Below are positions 50,990-61,914 of a stretch of DNA of 64,000 bases, piece after piece. The notes beneath the pieces are model-generated. The model did no database searches, was not told the DNA's origin, and saw nothing but the letters and a program-made list of their open reading frames with translations. This DNA comes from Monodelphis domestica. Taxonomy: Eukaryota > Chordata > Mammalia > Didelphimorphia > Didelphidae. How positions within the stretch are numbered: the first letter of the stretch is position 1; every line of letters begins with the position of its first letter. Made by a program: the position numbers and the translations under genes. Location of the stretch: positions 111,179,994 through 111,243,993 of the forward strand of contig NC_077229.1 in assembly GCF_027887165.1 (NCBI RefSeq), read 5' to 3'.

Positions 50990-51482
50990 AGAGGATTGAT
51001 TTGCTAAAACATTTATTTAATTAAAATATAAAATAAATTTATTTAAGTTGCTGAAAAAAATCCCAGCTTCTCTTTTAATTTCCTTCCTAATGAGATTTCT
51101 ATATGCCAATACCTGACATTCTGAAGTCTCTCCCTCCCCTCTGGCAGACAGAAGCCTTTAACCTCTCCTTCCCTTCCCTGGTTTTATTTTGGAGTGGTGA
51201 TAGCGTCACTCCCTGATGACTTTGGGATTGATGGAACTAAGAATAGCATTATCAGGCCTCAATGTTTCAGGCCTGGTCTCAGGAAGAGAAATGGCAAGTC
51301 TTCCCTCAGGAAGAAGGCACAAAGAAGAGAAAATCCAGCTGCCTGATCTACAATCAGACCCCATATATCAAAAGGGGACCCTAAAGCCTCAGAGGGCTTC
51401 ACCCTGGAAGTTTGAGGCCTCTGAATCTCCCACCCAGAACTCAGGCCCCCCCAGGCTTCATAAAAGAAATTTTGTGCCTTAC
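50990..51482. other. unassigned DNA
   Basis: AT-rich 51000-51050, then single-copy DNA with a long + strand frame (51216-51728) that runs into a SINE and is not supported as a gene. Confidence 0.35.
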
Positions 51483-51605
51483 ATTTCCTTTTCTAACTCA
51501 TTTTTACAGATGAGGAAACTGAGGCAAATAGGATTAAATGGCTTGCCCAAGGCCAGATTTGAACTCAGGCAGATGGGTCTTCTTGACTCCAGGCTTGGCA
51601 CTCTG
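51483..51605 (-). mobile_element. partial type B CORE-SINE
   Basis: TTTCCTTTTCTAACTCATTT, GATGAGGAAACTGAGGCAAA, CTTCTTGACTCCAGGCTTGG. The 'gggtcacacagctagtaagtg' portion is deleted. Confidence 0.85.
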
Positions 51606-52107
51606 AAGGGGTTATGCCTGCCTACTGTCATCACTATCACAACACACACACCTACTCTGGGCCCCAGCCAAGGATATTTGTCTCACAAACACACCATTAG
51701 TCTTCCCGTCCTGCATCACAAACAGTGAAGCATTCTACACTTTCTTCTTCCAGAAAATCTATTGCTTCCTAAATCTCCAAAGAATACCTGACGCTGCTGA
51801 AATGGTCTCCCTCATCACTCTGCCCTCCCCCAGTTCTTTAGCACCTCCATCAACATTTCCAGTGTGATAAGATGGACAAGCACATTATTTCTCCCCCTGA
51901 AACCACCTCCTCCTCCTCCCTTCCTCATTAATGTTGAGTCCTTCAGGCTCACAATCGAGGGATCATCCTGGGTTCTTCTCTCTCAGCTCCCTTATCCAAG
52001 CTGTTGCCAAGGTTTATCATTTCACCTGTGCAACATCTCTCAAATAAGTCTCTTTCTCTACTCCCATAGCCACCACTCAGGTGCAGGCTCTCATCACCTC
52101 ACACCTT

Positions 52108-52315
52108 TATTTTATTTTAAACCCTTACCTTCTGTCTTAAAATCAATACAAGATATTGGTTCTAAGGCAGAAGACTGGTAAGGGTTAGGCAATGGGGGTT
52201 AAGTGACTTGCCCAGGGTCACACAACTAGGAAATGTCTGAGACCAGATTTGAACCCAGAACCCCACCCCGTCTCTTAAGTCTAGCTCTCAAACCACTGAG
52301 CCACCTAGCTGCCTT
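52108..52315 (-). mobile_element. type A SINE in L2
   Basis: Antisense AAACCCTTACCTTCTGTCTT to CCACTGAGCCACCTAGCTGC. Confidence 0.93.
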
Positions 52316-52615
52316 AAATACACTTAATAAACTCTAGCTCCCCATTGCTTCCAAAAGCAAATATAAAATGCTCCGTTTGGCATCCAGAGCTTTTCATAAC
52401 GTAGTCCATCCTACCTTTCTAGTCTCTTACCCCTTACTCCCTGACACTCTTTGATTCAATGACTGATCCTGGCCGATCCATAAACCAGACACTCCCATCT
52501 CCGGGCTCTGGGTGTTCAGTCTCACTGTTCCCCATATCTGCAATGCTCTCCATCCTCTGCTCCAACTACTGACATCCCTGGCTTCCTTCAAGTGCCAGCT
52601 AAAAATCCTACCTTC

Positions 52616-53502
52616 AGCACATGAAAAAAATGTTCGAAATCTCTCATAATTAGAGAAATGCAAATGAAAATAATGCTGAGGTACCACCTAGCAGATTGGC
52701 CAATACGACTGTAAGGGAAAGTGACAAATGTTGGAGGGGTTATGGCACTGATGCTGTGCTGGTGGAGTTGTGAATTAACCCAGTCATTCTGAAAAGCAAT
52801 TTGGAACAATGCCCAAAGGACAATAAAAGACTGTCTGCCCTTTGATCCAGCCATAGCACTGCTGGGTTTGTACCCCAAAGAGATAATAAGGAAAAAGACT
52901 TGTACAAGAATATTCATAGCTGCGCTCTTTGTGGTGGCCAAAATTTGGAAAATGAAGGGATGCCCTTCAATTGGAGAATGGCTGAACAAATTGTGGTACA
53001 TGTTGGTGATGGAATACTATTGTGCTCAAAGGAATAACGAACTGGAGGAATTCCATAGAGACTGGAATGACCTCCAGGAAGTGATGTAGAGTGAGAGGAG
53101 CAGAACCAGGAGAACATGTACACAGAAAGTGAAACATTGTGGAACCATCTAATGTAATGGACTTTGCTACTAGTAGCAATGCAACAAGCCAGGACCCTCC
53201 TGAAGAACTTGTGGGAAAGAATGCTAACTACATTGAGAGAAAGAATGATGGGAGTAGAAATGCAAAAGAAAAAACACATGACCTCACTTATCACATGTAT
53301 GGCTATGTGATTTGGGGTTTAGGCTTTAAAAGATTGCTCTAAAGCAAAAATGAATAACATGGAAATGGGTATCAAGCAATAACATTTGTACAATGTAGTA
53401 GAATCGCTTGTTGGCTCTGGGAGGGGGAGGGAAGTGGAGAGGAAAAGAAAATTAATCATGTAACATGGGAAAATACTTAAAAATTAAAAAATAAAGAAAA
53501 AG
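52616..53502 (+). mobile_element. 5'-truncated L1 with ORF2 C-terminus
   Basis: Perfect 15-bp TSD AAAAATCCTACCTTC at 52601-52615 and 53503-53517. The frame through 52868-53089 encodes TCTRIFIAALFVVAKIW and LNKLWYMLVMEYY, matching the C-terminal part of mammalian L1 ORF2p. An A-rich tail ends it. It is the longest L1 copy in the window but lacks the endonuclease and reverse transcriptase, so it cannot move by itself. Confidence 0.95.
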
Positions 53503-53703
53503 AAAAATCCTACCTTCTAAAGGACATCCCCTTCTTAATTCCAGTGCCTCTCCTAGAGTCTTACTTATCCTGAATTAATCCTGTCCATAGTTTGCTTTGT
53601 ATATATTTGTTTGCATGTTATCTCTCCCATTAGATGGTAAGCTTCTTGAGGACAGGGAATGTCACTGGCCTCTTTTTGTATTTCTAGTATTTAGCACAGT
53701 GTC

Positions 53704-53915
53704 TGGGCAATTAGGTGACTCAGTGGGTAAAGTGTCAACTTTGGAGTCAGGAAGACCCATCTTCTTGAGTTCAAATCTGGCCTCCATTGTGTGACCCTGG
53801 TCAAGACACCTCCATTTCTTCATCTGTAAAATGAGCTGGAGAAGGAAATGACAAACCACTCCAGTGTCTCTGCCAAGAAAACCCACAGAGTTGGAAACAA
53901 CTGAACAACAAAATG
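53704..53915 (+). mobile_element. type B CORE-SINE
   Basis: GGCAATTAGGTGACTCAGTG, TTGGAGTCAGGAAGACCCAT, AAAATGAGCTGGAGAAGGAA, 3' GTTGGAAACAACTGAACAAC. It sits in the L2 terminus, which resumes as AATAGGTGCTTACTATATG. Confidence 0.92.
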
Positions 53916-53939
53916 GTGCATAATAGGTGCTTACTATAT

Positions 53940-54540
53940 GTTTGTTGTTGATTGATTTTCATACTCACATGCCCAGGCTCTGGGTCCATCCCAACCCACT
54001 CCTCCTTGGGTTCAGAACTACCCTTATTTAGACATCTAACATTTGCCAAGGCTTTGTCATCACTGCCCCCACCATTGGCACCACTCCATGACGATCCAGA
54101 GTACACTCAATATTGCTGGAGAGATAGATGGGATGAGGGCTTTGATCTCTGCCGTCTTCTTTACTTTCCCCTTTCCTAAATGGAACAGAGAAATCCCAGA
54201 CCCTCTGTGAAGACACTCATGACATTGGGGATCTTTGGCCCAAACACATCCTCAGATTGTCTGTGGAGCCTCAGCCAAAGGACCTCCAGAAATACATACA
54301 CTGACTCATCCTTTCTCCATTTCCAGTCTTGTCACTCTTGTGTTTTTCTCATCCATCCCACAGACAACATTAACTCTCCCTCCACACAAACCCCTCTGCT
54401 GGAGGCTACTGACTCTCGCTGGCCAAATCTCAATCAGCAGATTTATACTGAATACCTTCTTTGGAAAAGCTGGGATCAGCAAGTCAGAGTGCATGCTAAG
54501 ACATCAGGCTGTTCCTGGGCAGATCAGTGAGATACCATTT
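53940..54540. other. single-copy DNA
   Basis: Overlapping frames on both strands, none with a family motif. A CArG-like CCTTATTTAG is at about 54023 (one mismatch). Confidence 0.35.
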
Positions 54541-54544
54541 GAAA

Positions 54545-55030
54545 GGGCTTCAACAGTTCCTGGCACATAGTAGGCCCCTACTAAATGCTTATTCCTTTCC
54601 CTTCCTATCTCCTTCCTCTAGACAATGGGGAGTCATTGAAGATTCCCAGGTCCTCTTGGAAGGATGTCAGAGAGGTAGAAGTTTCCTCTTGGCCTCAGTC
54701 ACCCTGTTCAGCACTAAGAGGGGGAGGATTGGAGAACAATTCCAGAGCCTACTATTCACCAACACCTGTCAGAACCAGAGGTAAATATTTGCTGGAGGCT
54801 GTTTAGATAGAGAGGAGGAAATTAAGAGCAGGAAATTACAGGGTCATCCCCCTTGGGAGAAGTTCCTGCTTTCTGTAGGATTCTGACACCCTGAGGCTAG
54901 AGCTGGCAGAGGGCCTGGAGGCTGAAGGACTATGAGTAAGACCAGAGGAGGAAGAGAAGACTGGAGTCCAGAGAGGGAGAAACAGGTTCTCATGTTGCTC
55001 CTTCATGCCCTTGGCCCTGAATTTTCTAAT
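54545..55030. other. L2 terminus then single-copy DNA
   Basis: 54547-54600 carries GTTCCTGGCACATAGTAGGC and CTACTAAATGCTTATTCC. The rest is unassigned. Confidence 0.45.
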
Positions 55031-55034
55031 CATA

Positions 55035-55180
55035 AACTCCCAGAATTAAAAAGGCTCTTAGAGATCATTGAGTCTAATTCCTTCATTTGACAGATGAGGA
55101 AACTGAGGTCCAGCAAGGGCAAGGACTTAACCCAAATTCACAAATGAAGTCAGCATCTAGTATGGGGCTAGAATCCTAGT
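55035..55180 (-). mobile_element. MIR relic interrupted by a SINE
   Basis: GACAGATGAGGAAACTGAGG, AGGGCAAGGACTTAACCC, ending GGCTAGAATCCTAGTCTT, and resuming after the SINE as TAGAACCATAGTCTTGTCAC, which also looks like the SINE's TSD. Confidence 0.75.
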
Positions 55181-55182
55181 CT

Positions 55183-55384
55183 TTTTTTTTTAAAACCCTT
55201 ACCTTTCATCTTCGAATCAATACTACGTATTGGTTCTAAGGCAGAAGAGTGGTAAGGATTAGTCAATGGGAGTTAAGTGACTTGTCCAGGGTCACATAAC
55301 TAGGAAGTGTCTGAGACTAGGTTTGAACCCAGGACCTCCAGTCTCTGGGCCTGGCTCTCTAACCACTGAGCTACCTAGATGCCC
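55183..55384 (-). mobile_element. type A SINE
   Basis: Antisense AAACCCTTACCTTTCATCTT to AACCACTGAGCTACCTAGAT. Confidence 0.93.
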
Positions 55385-55439
55385 TCTAGAACCATAGTCT
55401 TGTCACTCTCTCATAACCCTTCCTCTCCACCATGGTATA

Positions 55440-55645
55440 TGTCAGAGAGGGAGGAGAGAGTCACAGAGATTTGGGAGAAGAAAAAGATAGAACCCAAGAA
55501 GAAAGGGGAGAGAGTAAGAGAAGGAACTGTGGAGAGTGGGGGAAATGAAAGAGGGAATGGACTAAGGATAGAAAGAAGGGAGAAATAAAAGATACAGTGG
55601 GAGAAGGATGGAAGAAGAGAGGCATTAAAAGGCACTAGAAAACTG
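55440..55645 (+). repeat. purine-rich stretch
   Basis: AGAGAGGGAGGAGAGAGTCA and following, imperfect A/G-rich DNA, not a clean microsatellite. Confidence 0.6.
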
Positions 55646-56405
55646 TAGAGAGGAATGTTGTCCCAAATTGTTCTCCTTGTCCGCTCCTCACTTCCTCACT
55701 ACAACCCTGATCTCCCTTTGTAGAAATCTAGTCAAGACCCCACCCAGGCCTTCCCACAAAATGGTGACCTAGAATTATCCCTATGACAAGGGAGCAATGG
55801 GCACCTTATCCAGCCACTCCCAACAAGCTCAACGATAGGACATGGGATTAGGGCTTCTCTCCTTTGTATCCTTCTGGTGATTTCTGAACTTGAAGATCCC
55901 ATATATCTTTTGGTGTACATCATTGTGTAGGAGTAGGAAAAGGCCCATGGAGCGGACTATCCTTCCTCCTTCAAGGTGGTAATAAGAGTTGGTATATATG
56001 TAGCACATTCATGATTCACAAAATATTCTCTGTGACTCGTGTTATCTGTTCCTCACAACAAATCTATGAAATAAGAACTAGACACCTGGAGCCAGGGGTC
56101 CCCTCTTTCACACATGAAGCCCAAGAAAAGTTACTTCAAATTCAAGACGTTCTGTAGGTCAAACTCTTCTCAAAACCATGGCTCAGAAGGACCCACCAAT
56201 GTGTTTCTTTCCAAGCCAGGTGGGACACATTAGCTTAAATGAGGGATGCTTAATCAAACAACATGGCAGATAAAATGACATGGGAAATGATTCCCTCCCC
56301 CTATACATATAGGGTACAAGCTCCCACAAGTTTCAGCCCTTCACAAGAGGATGATCAGGGACAACAAATACAGAGCACATATGTTAAAACCAGGAATGTA
56401 TATTA
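55646..56405. other. single-copy DNA
   Basis: 56000-56080 (TTCCTCACAACAAATCTATG) is a possible MIR piece. No gene. Confidence 0.3.
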
Positions 56406-56409
56406 AAAG

Positions 56410-56615
56410 GAATGTGCAGCTAGGGAGCCACAGGGCCAGGAATCAGGAAGATCTAAGGTCAAATTCAACCTCAGAAAATTGCTACCTGTATGACCTTGGA
56501 CAAGTCAGCCTCTGTCTGCCTCATTTTCCTCAACTGTAAAGTGAGAATAATAATAGCACCTTCTTCCTGGGGTGTTATGAGGCTCAAATGAGATAATAAT
56601 TGTAAAGCACTTAGC
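56410..56615 (+). mobile_element. MIR-family CORE-SINE
   Basis: GTGCAGCTAGGGAGCCACAG, ACCTTGGACAAGTCAGCCTC, TCAACTGTAAAGTGAGAATA, GGGGTGTTATGAGGCTCAAA, TTGTAAAGCACTTAGCAATA. Confidence 0.8.
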
Positions 56616-56731
56616 AATAGATTCTATATAAAGCTAGTTTCTGTTATTGTTCTTGTCATTATTACATGACAGGAATAGAGTCTATATAAAGCTAATTTCT
56701 GTGATTGTTATTATTATTATTACATGACAGG
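56616..56731 (+). repeat. 58-bp tandem duplication
   Basis: Two units starting AATAGATTCTATATAAAGCT (56616) and AATAGAGTCTATATAAAGCT (56674), both ending TACATGACAGG. The unit derives from the 3' end of the preceding MIR. Confidence 0.9.
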
Positions 56732-56802
56732 AATCCATTTGGTTAGTGCATAAATAAAGGCATACATGTTGAAAATGCATACACACACACTCACACATAC
56801 AG

Positions 56803-56982
56803 AGCTAGGTAGGGCAGTGGATAAAGTACTGAGCCTAGAGTCAGGAAGACCTGAGTTCAAATCCTCAGATACTTCCTAGTTAGGTGACCCTGAGCAAGTC
56901 AATTAACCTCCATTCCCTAAACTTTACCACTCTTCTCCTAAGATTACCTTCAACTAAGATTGAAGGTAAAGGTTAAAAAAAA
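56803..56982 (+). mobile_element. type A SINE, diverged
   Basis: CTAGGTAGGGCAGTGGATAA head, TCAGGAAGACCTGAGTTCAA, tail AGATTGAAGGTAAAGGTT. The left part is closer to type B. Confidence 0.8.
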
Positions 56983-57160
56983 AAGACTAGAGTTCTAATC
57001 CCATACTAGATTTTGACCCCATGTGTGAATTTGGGCTATATGCCTCAGTTTCCTCATGTGTAAAAATGAGTTAGGTATAAGATAGTCAATGTTTCTTTTA
57101 AGAAGCCTAGGGTCAACTAACTTGGGGGCTAAAGTCTGGATAAGGGATAAGAAGTCAAGA
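56983..57160 (+). repeat. MIR relic
   Basis: TATGCCTCAGTTTCCTCATG, AAAATGAGTTAGGTATAAGA. Confidence 0.6.
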
Positions 57161-57161
57161 T

Positions 57162-57492
57162 CTCATCTGTAAAATGAGCTAAATAAGGAAATGGCAAACA
57201 GCTCTAGTATTTTTGCCAGAGGGATATGATTGGAGATGTAGACTCTAAGCAATCACCCTAATGCAAATATTAATACTATGGAAATAGGTCTTGATCAGCA
57301 ACACATGTAAAACCCAGTAGAATTGCTCATTGGCTATGGCAGGGGGGCAGGAGGAGGGGAGGGAAAGAACATGAATCATGTAACCATGGAAAAATATTCT
57401 AAAATAATTAATTAAATTAATTTTTTCAATTAAAAAAAAAAAGAAAGTCCCAGATGGAATCGTGAAGAGTCAGATATGACTGAAATGACCAA
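57162..57492 (+). mobile_element. type B SINE 3' part split by an L1 tail
   Basis: TCATCTGTAAAATGAGCTAA to AGTATTTTTGCCAG, then the L1, then CCCAGATGGAATCGTGAAGA and GTCAGATATGACTGAAATGA. Confidence 0.82.
57221..57443 (+). mobile_element. 5'-truncated L1 3' end
   Basis: GGGATATGATTGGAGATGTA, GGTCTTGATCAGCAACACAT, AAAAATATTCTAAAATAATT plus poly-A. Very similar to 25984-26219. Confidence 0.88.
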
Positions 57493-58237
57493 AGGAAAAA
57501 AAGTTCCGGGCTGCCGATGTCCTCTGGCAAAGTTATCTTACTGCTCTCTCTTCCTCCCTCAAGAGGTGCATTGTTTCTGCTTTGTCTCATGGTGTCATCT
57601 TCTACTATCTTCTGGGCTCCCATTCTTCAGCAACATCTGCTATTCTTTCCATTCCCCTCTGTTAAGATGCAATTACTGGAAAGTATATCCCTGATAAAGT
57701 CAGTCTGAGTTTAGAGGCAACTCAGAACTAGCCTCAGAAGCAGGAAGACCCTACACTCATGATGATGAGCCTATGGCACACATGCCAAAGATGGCATGCA
57801 GAGACCTCGCTGTGGACATGAGCTACCTGCCAGAGTTAGTTACTAGGAAGGCAGAGGGACTACGTGGAGCTGCTCCCTTCCCCCTCTCCATCACAACTCC
57901 CAGCCCCTCTGCCCAGCCCCAATTGAAGCACTTACTCCTTCCCCTGAGTGGAGTATCTGGATAAGGTATTTCCCCTGTCTGGGGTAAGGTGGCAAGCTGG
58001 GGCAGGGGTAGGGGGAGAGAGAGACAAGGCACTCGTGTGTGAAACACAAGACAGTCTCTAAAAGGTTTATTATCACTGCCCTAGACTCTCAGTGCCCTCA
58101 GACAACATAATTTACTTACAGTTGCTGATCCTCATTGGTAAAACGAATTTCCTTGCTGGGTACCCCTTATATCAGTGAAATCAGAAATCAAACAAAAACA
58201 CCATTCTAGTCAGTTGCCAAGACAATGAGCTACTACA
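57493..58237. other. single-copy DNA
   Basis: 57840-57960 is C-rich (CTGCCCAGCCCCAATTGAAG). Open frames on both strands lack motifs. 58140-58190 (TGGGTACCCCTTATATCAGT) may be an old repeat. Confidence 0.35.
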
Positions 58238-58496
58238 CCTTTGTTGTTCAGTCCTTTTTCAGTTGTGTCAGACTCTTTGGGATCCCATTTTGGCGTTTTC
58301 TTGGCAGATACTGGAGAGGTTTGACATTTCTTTCTCAAGCCCATTTTACAGATGAGGAACCTGAAGCAAACAATTGAGTGATTTGCCATGGGTCATACAG
58401 CAAGTCAATGTTCAAGGCCAGATTTGAACTCAGGAAGATGAGTCTTCCTGACTCTAGGGATAACACTCTATCCACTGGGCCACTTAACTGCCCCAT
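58238..58496 (-). mobile_element. type B CORE-SINE
   Basis: TTTGTTGTTCAGTCCTTTTT, GGCGTTTTCTTGGCAGATAC, GGTCATACAGCAAGTCAATG, head CTATCCACTGGGCCACTTAA. Confidence 0.92.
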
Positions 58497-58744
58497 ATCC
58501 AGCCCATACCCAAAAAAAAATCTCCAGTATTTGAGCAATTTTAGATGTTTTGTAGGGAGAATAGGCATCTCACATATCCAGGTATGATTTGTTTCCTCCC
58601 AATCAACTAAGAAACTAGAATTTCTTACCCTAGAGTGTTCTAGTAGATGCTTCTGGATATCAGGGATTCCAGAGACAAGGAAGGTGTATAAGTGGGGAAT
58701 AGGCAGTTTATCAGACAGAGAAAGCCTAAACCAAATTTGTCTGT
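58497..58744. other. unassigned DNA
   Basis: No feature recognised. Confidence 0.25.
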
Positions 58745-58920
58745 ATTAGTCAGTCAATAAACATTGATTAAAGCATTTACTATGAGCCAGCACGATGCTA
58801 AGCCCTGAGAATTAAAAAAAAAAGACAAAAGACAGTCCCTACCCTCAAGAAAGTCAGTCTAATGAGGAAGATGACATGTAAACAATGATGTACAAACAAG
58901 CTCTAGATAGGATAAACTAA
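58745..58920 (+). repeat. old interspersed repeat, same family as 32.7 kb
   Basis: GAGCCAGCACGATGCTAAGC, GTCCCTACCCTCAAGAAAGT, ACATGTAAACAATGATGTAC. Confidence 0.6.
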
Positions 58921-59198
58921 AGATAACCAACAGTGGGAAGACACAAGGCACAACAACCATTCTCCCCCACCAAAAACATTCCTCATATTTTCCTACTTTT
59001 AGTCTTGCTACTCCACCATCTTGGAATGCCACCTGCTCTTCACAAAGCTAAATCTTACTTATTCTTCCAGATCCAATTTAAGTCCTACCATTTTCCTTGG
59101 CTACACCAGCTGTGGTAATTTGGAGATCACAATGTCCTAGATATGAAACTGAAGGACTTATTGAATCAGTGTTTATTAAGTCCTCAACATGCTCAAAA
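58921..59198 (+). repeat. L2-like 3' fragment
   Basis: CTTGGAATGCCACCTGCTCT, CAGATCCAATTTAAGTCCTA, TTTTCCTTGGCTACACC, and TTTATTAAGTCCTCAACATG. Confidence 0.5.
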
Positions 59199-59410
59199 CA
59201 AGGGGCAACTAGGTGGCTCATTGGACTGAGAGTCAGGCCTAGAGATGTGGGATGAGAGGTGTCCTGGATTCAAATCTGGATTCAGATACTTCCTAGCTGT
59301 GTGACCCTGGCCAAGTCACTTGACCCCCATTGCCTAGCCCTTACCACTCTTCTGCCTTGGAACCAATACACAGAATTGATTCCAAGATGGAAGGTAAGAG
59401 CTAGAAAAAG
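59199..59410 (+). mobile_element. type A SINE
   Basis: GGGGCAACTAGGTGGCTCAT to CCAAGATGGAAGGTAAGAGC. An extra GTGGGATGAGAGG lies before the B-box side. Confidence 0.92.
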
Positions 59411-59742
59411 GTCCAAAACAGAACTCATGATCTTCATTCCCCCTGCCCTAATCATCCCCTCTTCCCAGAGGGCACTAGTTATCCTTCTGGGGACCCAGGC
59501 CTGCAGCCTCAATCATTCTCATCTTCTTACTCACCCTACATAGCCAGTCTGTTGTCAAATCTTGTCAATCTCCCTTCACAAGATCTCTAAGATATGGTCT
59601 TCACCTTCTCTCGACTCACATAAGTGTTGCCCTAATACAGCCCTCATCATCACTCATCTGGACAAGAACCTCCTAACTGGCCTCTCTTCCTCAGTCTCTC
59701 TCTTCTCTTTATCATCTACTCAGCTGTCAAAGTGATTTTTCC
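59411..59742 (+). mobile_element. L2 piece
   Basis: AACAGAACTCATGATCTTCA, CATAGCCAGTCTGTTGTCAA, GGACAAGAACCTCCTAACTG. It resumes at 60735-60890 (GGGGCTCCCTATTACCTCCT, TACCTTTCTAGTCTTCTTAC). Confidence 0.75.
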
Positions 59743-59908
59743 TTTAAAAAGATTTTTTTGTTGACATTTTAAGTTCTGAGCTATCTTCCTCCCTCCCTCC
59801 TTCCCCAACCCACACCAGGGAAGGCTACCATGTGCCAAAGATCTTTCTCTTTCTATGTACAGAGAGATAAATAAGTGGATATACACACATATATCTAGAT
59901 TATTTATG

Positions 59909-60006
59909 GATTCCAAGACAGAAGGTAAGGGCTTTAAAAAATGCCCAAATCAGAACTCATGATGTTCATCTCCACCCTAACTCTCCCAGAGGGCTAGCTG
60001 GCACTA
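59909..60006 (+). repeat. second copy of a SINE-tail/L2 junction
   Basis: GATTCCAAGACAGAAGGTAA, then AATCAGAACTCATGATGTTC and CTCTCCCAGAGGG. It corresponds to 59378-59478, including the point where SINE tail meets L2, with roughly 20% difference. Confidence 0.75.
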
Positions 60007-60009
60007 GCA

Positions 60010-60343
60010 TCTTCTCTCTCTCTCTCTGTCTCTGTCTGTCTTGACTGTCTGTCTGTCTCTGTCTCTGTCTCTCTTTCTGTCTCTGTGTCTCTATCTATGT
60101 CTCTTTGTCTCTGTGTCTGTCTCTGTTTCTGTGTCTATCTCTATCTCTGTCACTGTCTCTCTGTCACTGTCGCTTTCTGTCTCTATCTCTTTCTCTCTTT
60201 CTGTCTCTGTCTCTGTCTCTCTGTCTCTGTCTCTCTCCCTTTCTCTCTGTCTCTGTCTCTCTATCTCTGTCTCTCTCCCTTTCTCTCTGTCTCTGTCTCT
60301 CTGTCTTTGTCTCTCTGTCTGTCTGTCTCTCTGCCTCTCTCTG
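60010..60343 (+). repeat. (TCTG/TCTC)n simple repeat
   Basis: About 330 bases of CT-rich TCTCTG-type repeats. The many SLSLSL or RERERE frames are artefacts. Confidence 0.96.
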
Positions 60344-60490
60344 AAAGAGTTAGAAAGATCTCTATACATATATATCTAAAACTATATCATGCATACTTCT
60401 AGGTATCAGCTCTTTCTCTGTCAGTGGATATTCCCAGTTATTCGTCAAACAACATTGCTGTTGCTGTATACAAGGTTCTCTTTCTCTTTG

Positions 60491-60687
60491 ATTTAAACCC
60501 ATACTTTCCATCTTAGAATCAATACTGTGTATTGGTTCCAAGACAGACAAGCAATAAGGGCTAGGCAAAGGGGGTTAAGTGACTTGCCCAGGATCACACC
60601 TCTAGGAAGTGTCTGAGGCCAGGTTTGAACCCAGGACCTCCCATCTCTAGTCCTGGTTCTCAATCCACTGAGCAACCCAGCTGCCCC
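60491..60687 (-). mobile_element. type A SINE
   Basis: Antisense TTTAAACCCATACTTTCCAT to CCACTGAGCAACCCAGCTGC. Confidence 0.93.
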
Positions 60688-60889
60688 TGTTCTCTTCTCA
60701 TATTGCTTCATTATTTCATGCATGATTTTCCTAAAGTACAGGACTAACAATATAGTATCCTCCCACCCCATAAACTCCAGGGGCTCCCTATTACCTCCTG
60801 GGGCAAATATAAATTTCTCTACTTGATATTTAAAGACCTTCACAACTTTGCCCTTTTCTACCTTTCTAGTCTTCTTACATTTTATGTTT

Positions 60890-61310
60890 CTACATAATGG
60901 TTGAAATGGCTTCTAAGGTCCCTTGAAGCTCTAAGCCTGTAATAATCCTATGTGGTGCCTGTAACTGAAGATAATAATCCAAAAATGGTTTGGTCAGGGC
61001 AGAGTAGAGAGGAATTAGGAATTAGAGTGATCTTATTTCTGGAAGCTATGCCTCTTACTGCAGTCCAAGATCACATTAGATATTTTGGCTGCCACATCAC
61101 TGAGTGACTCACACTGAACTTGCCGTCCACCAAAACCCCTGAGATCTTTAAAAATACCAAATGTTGTCTAGTCCTGCTGCCTCCCTCATTTTGTACTTGT
61201 GAGATCCTGGTTCTGAATCCAAATGTAAAACTCAACAAGCTTGACAAGATTTTGTTGTATTGTGTCTCTTCAAATCTATGTGTTAGTTATGACTCCAAGA
61301 CTTGGGTCTT
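60890..61310. mobile_element. CR1/L3-type ancient repeat
   Basis: GGTTTGGTCAGGGCAGAGTA, GATCACATTAGATATTTTGG, CTGCCACATCACTGAGTGAC, GAACTTGCCGTCCACCAAAA. Continues the kind of repeat seen at 39.1 kb and 14.2 kb. Confidence 0.55.
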
Positions 61311-61535
61311 CTGCATGATGTCCTAAGGGTCCATCCAGCTTTAATCTTCTGTGTTCTATTATCTCTGGTGTCTTCTAATTATGATGTTCTCTGAATCTAT
61401 AAGCCTGGATCCCTTATACCTTGAGACTGCACAATAAACCTGATGTAGTCAGGGGCCATTTCTTATTCATCTTAGTCTCCCTGGGCACCAGACTCTGGGT
61501 CCTGATTAATAAAAATTGGTTGAATAGGTAGATAT
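61311..61535 (+). repeat. MIR/L2 tail fragments
   Basis: CTTAGTCTCCCTGGGCACCA and TTAATAAAAATTGGTTGAAT (61470-61525) resemble an L2 terminus. Confidence 0.45.
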
Positions 61536-61537
61536 AA

Positions 61538-61735
61538 GGGGCAAGTAGGTAGCACAGTGGATAGCTTAGTTAGAGTCAAGAGGTCCTGGGTTCAAATTTG
61601 GCTTCAGACTCTTCATAGCTGTATGTCCCTGGGCAAGTCACTTAACCCCCATTACACAGCTCTTACTGCTCTTCTACCTCAGAACCAATACACAGTGTTG
61701 ATTCTAATGTGAAAGGTAATGGTTTTTTAAGAAGT
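61538..61735 (+). mobile_element. type A SINE
   Basis: GGGGCAAGTAGGTAGCACAG to CTAATGTGAAAGGTAATGGT. The splice-donor-like tail is mutated here (GTAATG). Confidence 0.9.
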
Positions 61736-61914
61736 AGATTTAGATTCAATTTAGGCAATCTTGACCCAACCACAACTTTTCAACATCTCAACCTTCTACA
61801 ATGAACATCAACAGTCTAGAATGATACATTAAATCCCAGAGCACCATCTGCTGGCCATCAGTGGGAGATAAGAATGGAAAAAAGTTGGGTTCAGGATGCA
61901 GAGGACCTTGAGTG

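Larger units (their letters stand above)
51750..53700 (+). mobile_element. L2 3' half split by a SINE and an L1
   Basis: 51860-52105: AAGCACATTATTTCTCCCCC, GGTTTATCATTTCACCTGTG. 52316-52615: ACTCTAGCTCCCCATTGCTT, CCTGGCTTCCTTCAAGTGCC. 53518-53700: GGACATCCCCTTCTTAATTC, CCCATTAGATGGTAAGCTTC, TAGCACAGTGTCTGG. The phrase order is exactly that of one L2 element. Confidence 0.85.
59743..60490 (-). mobile_element. L1/RTE-like 3' end with an inserted block
   Basis: 59743-59900 (TTGTTGACATTTTAAGTTCT, CAGGGAAGGCTACCATGTGC) and 60346-60490 (TATCAGCTCTTTCTCTGTCA, AACAACATTGCTGTTGCTGT) appear to be one antisense LINE end. About 430 bases lie between: a second SINE/L2 junction and a simple repeat. Confidence 0.6.

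Noticed and set aside
51216..51728. 170-codon + strand frame
   Set aside because: Its middle passes through an antisense type B SINE (51483-51605), and neither end shows a family motif.
52868..53089. 73-codon frame resembling a real protein
   Set aside because: It is the C-terminal remnant of L1 ORF2 in a truncated, TSD-flanked insertion, not a host gene.
60041..60402. Several frames reading SLSLSL or RERERE
   Set aside because: Low-complexity TCTG/TCTC repeat; no conserved residues.
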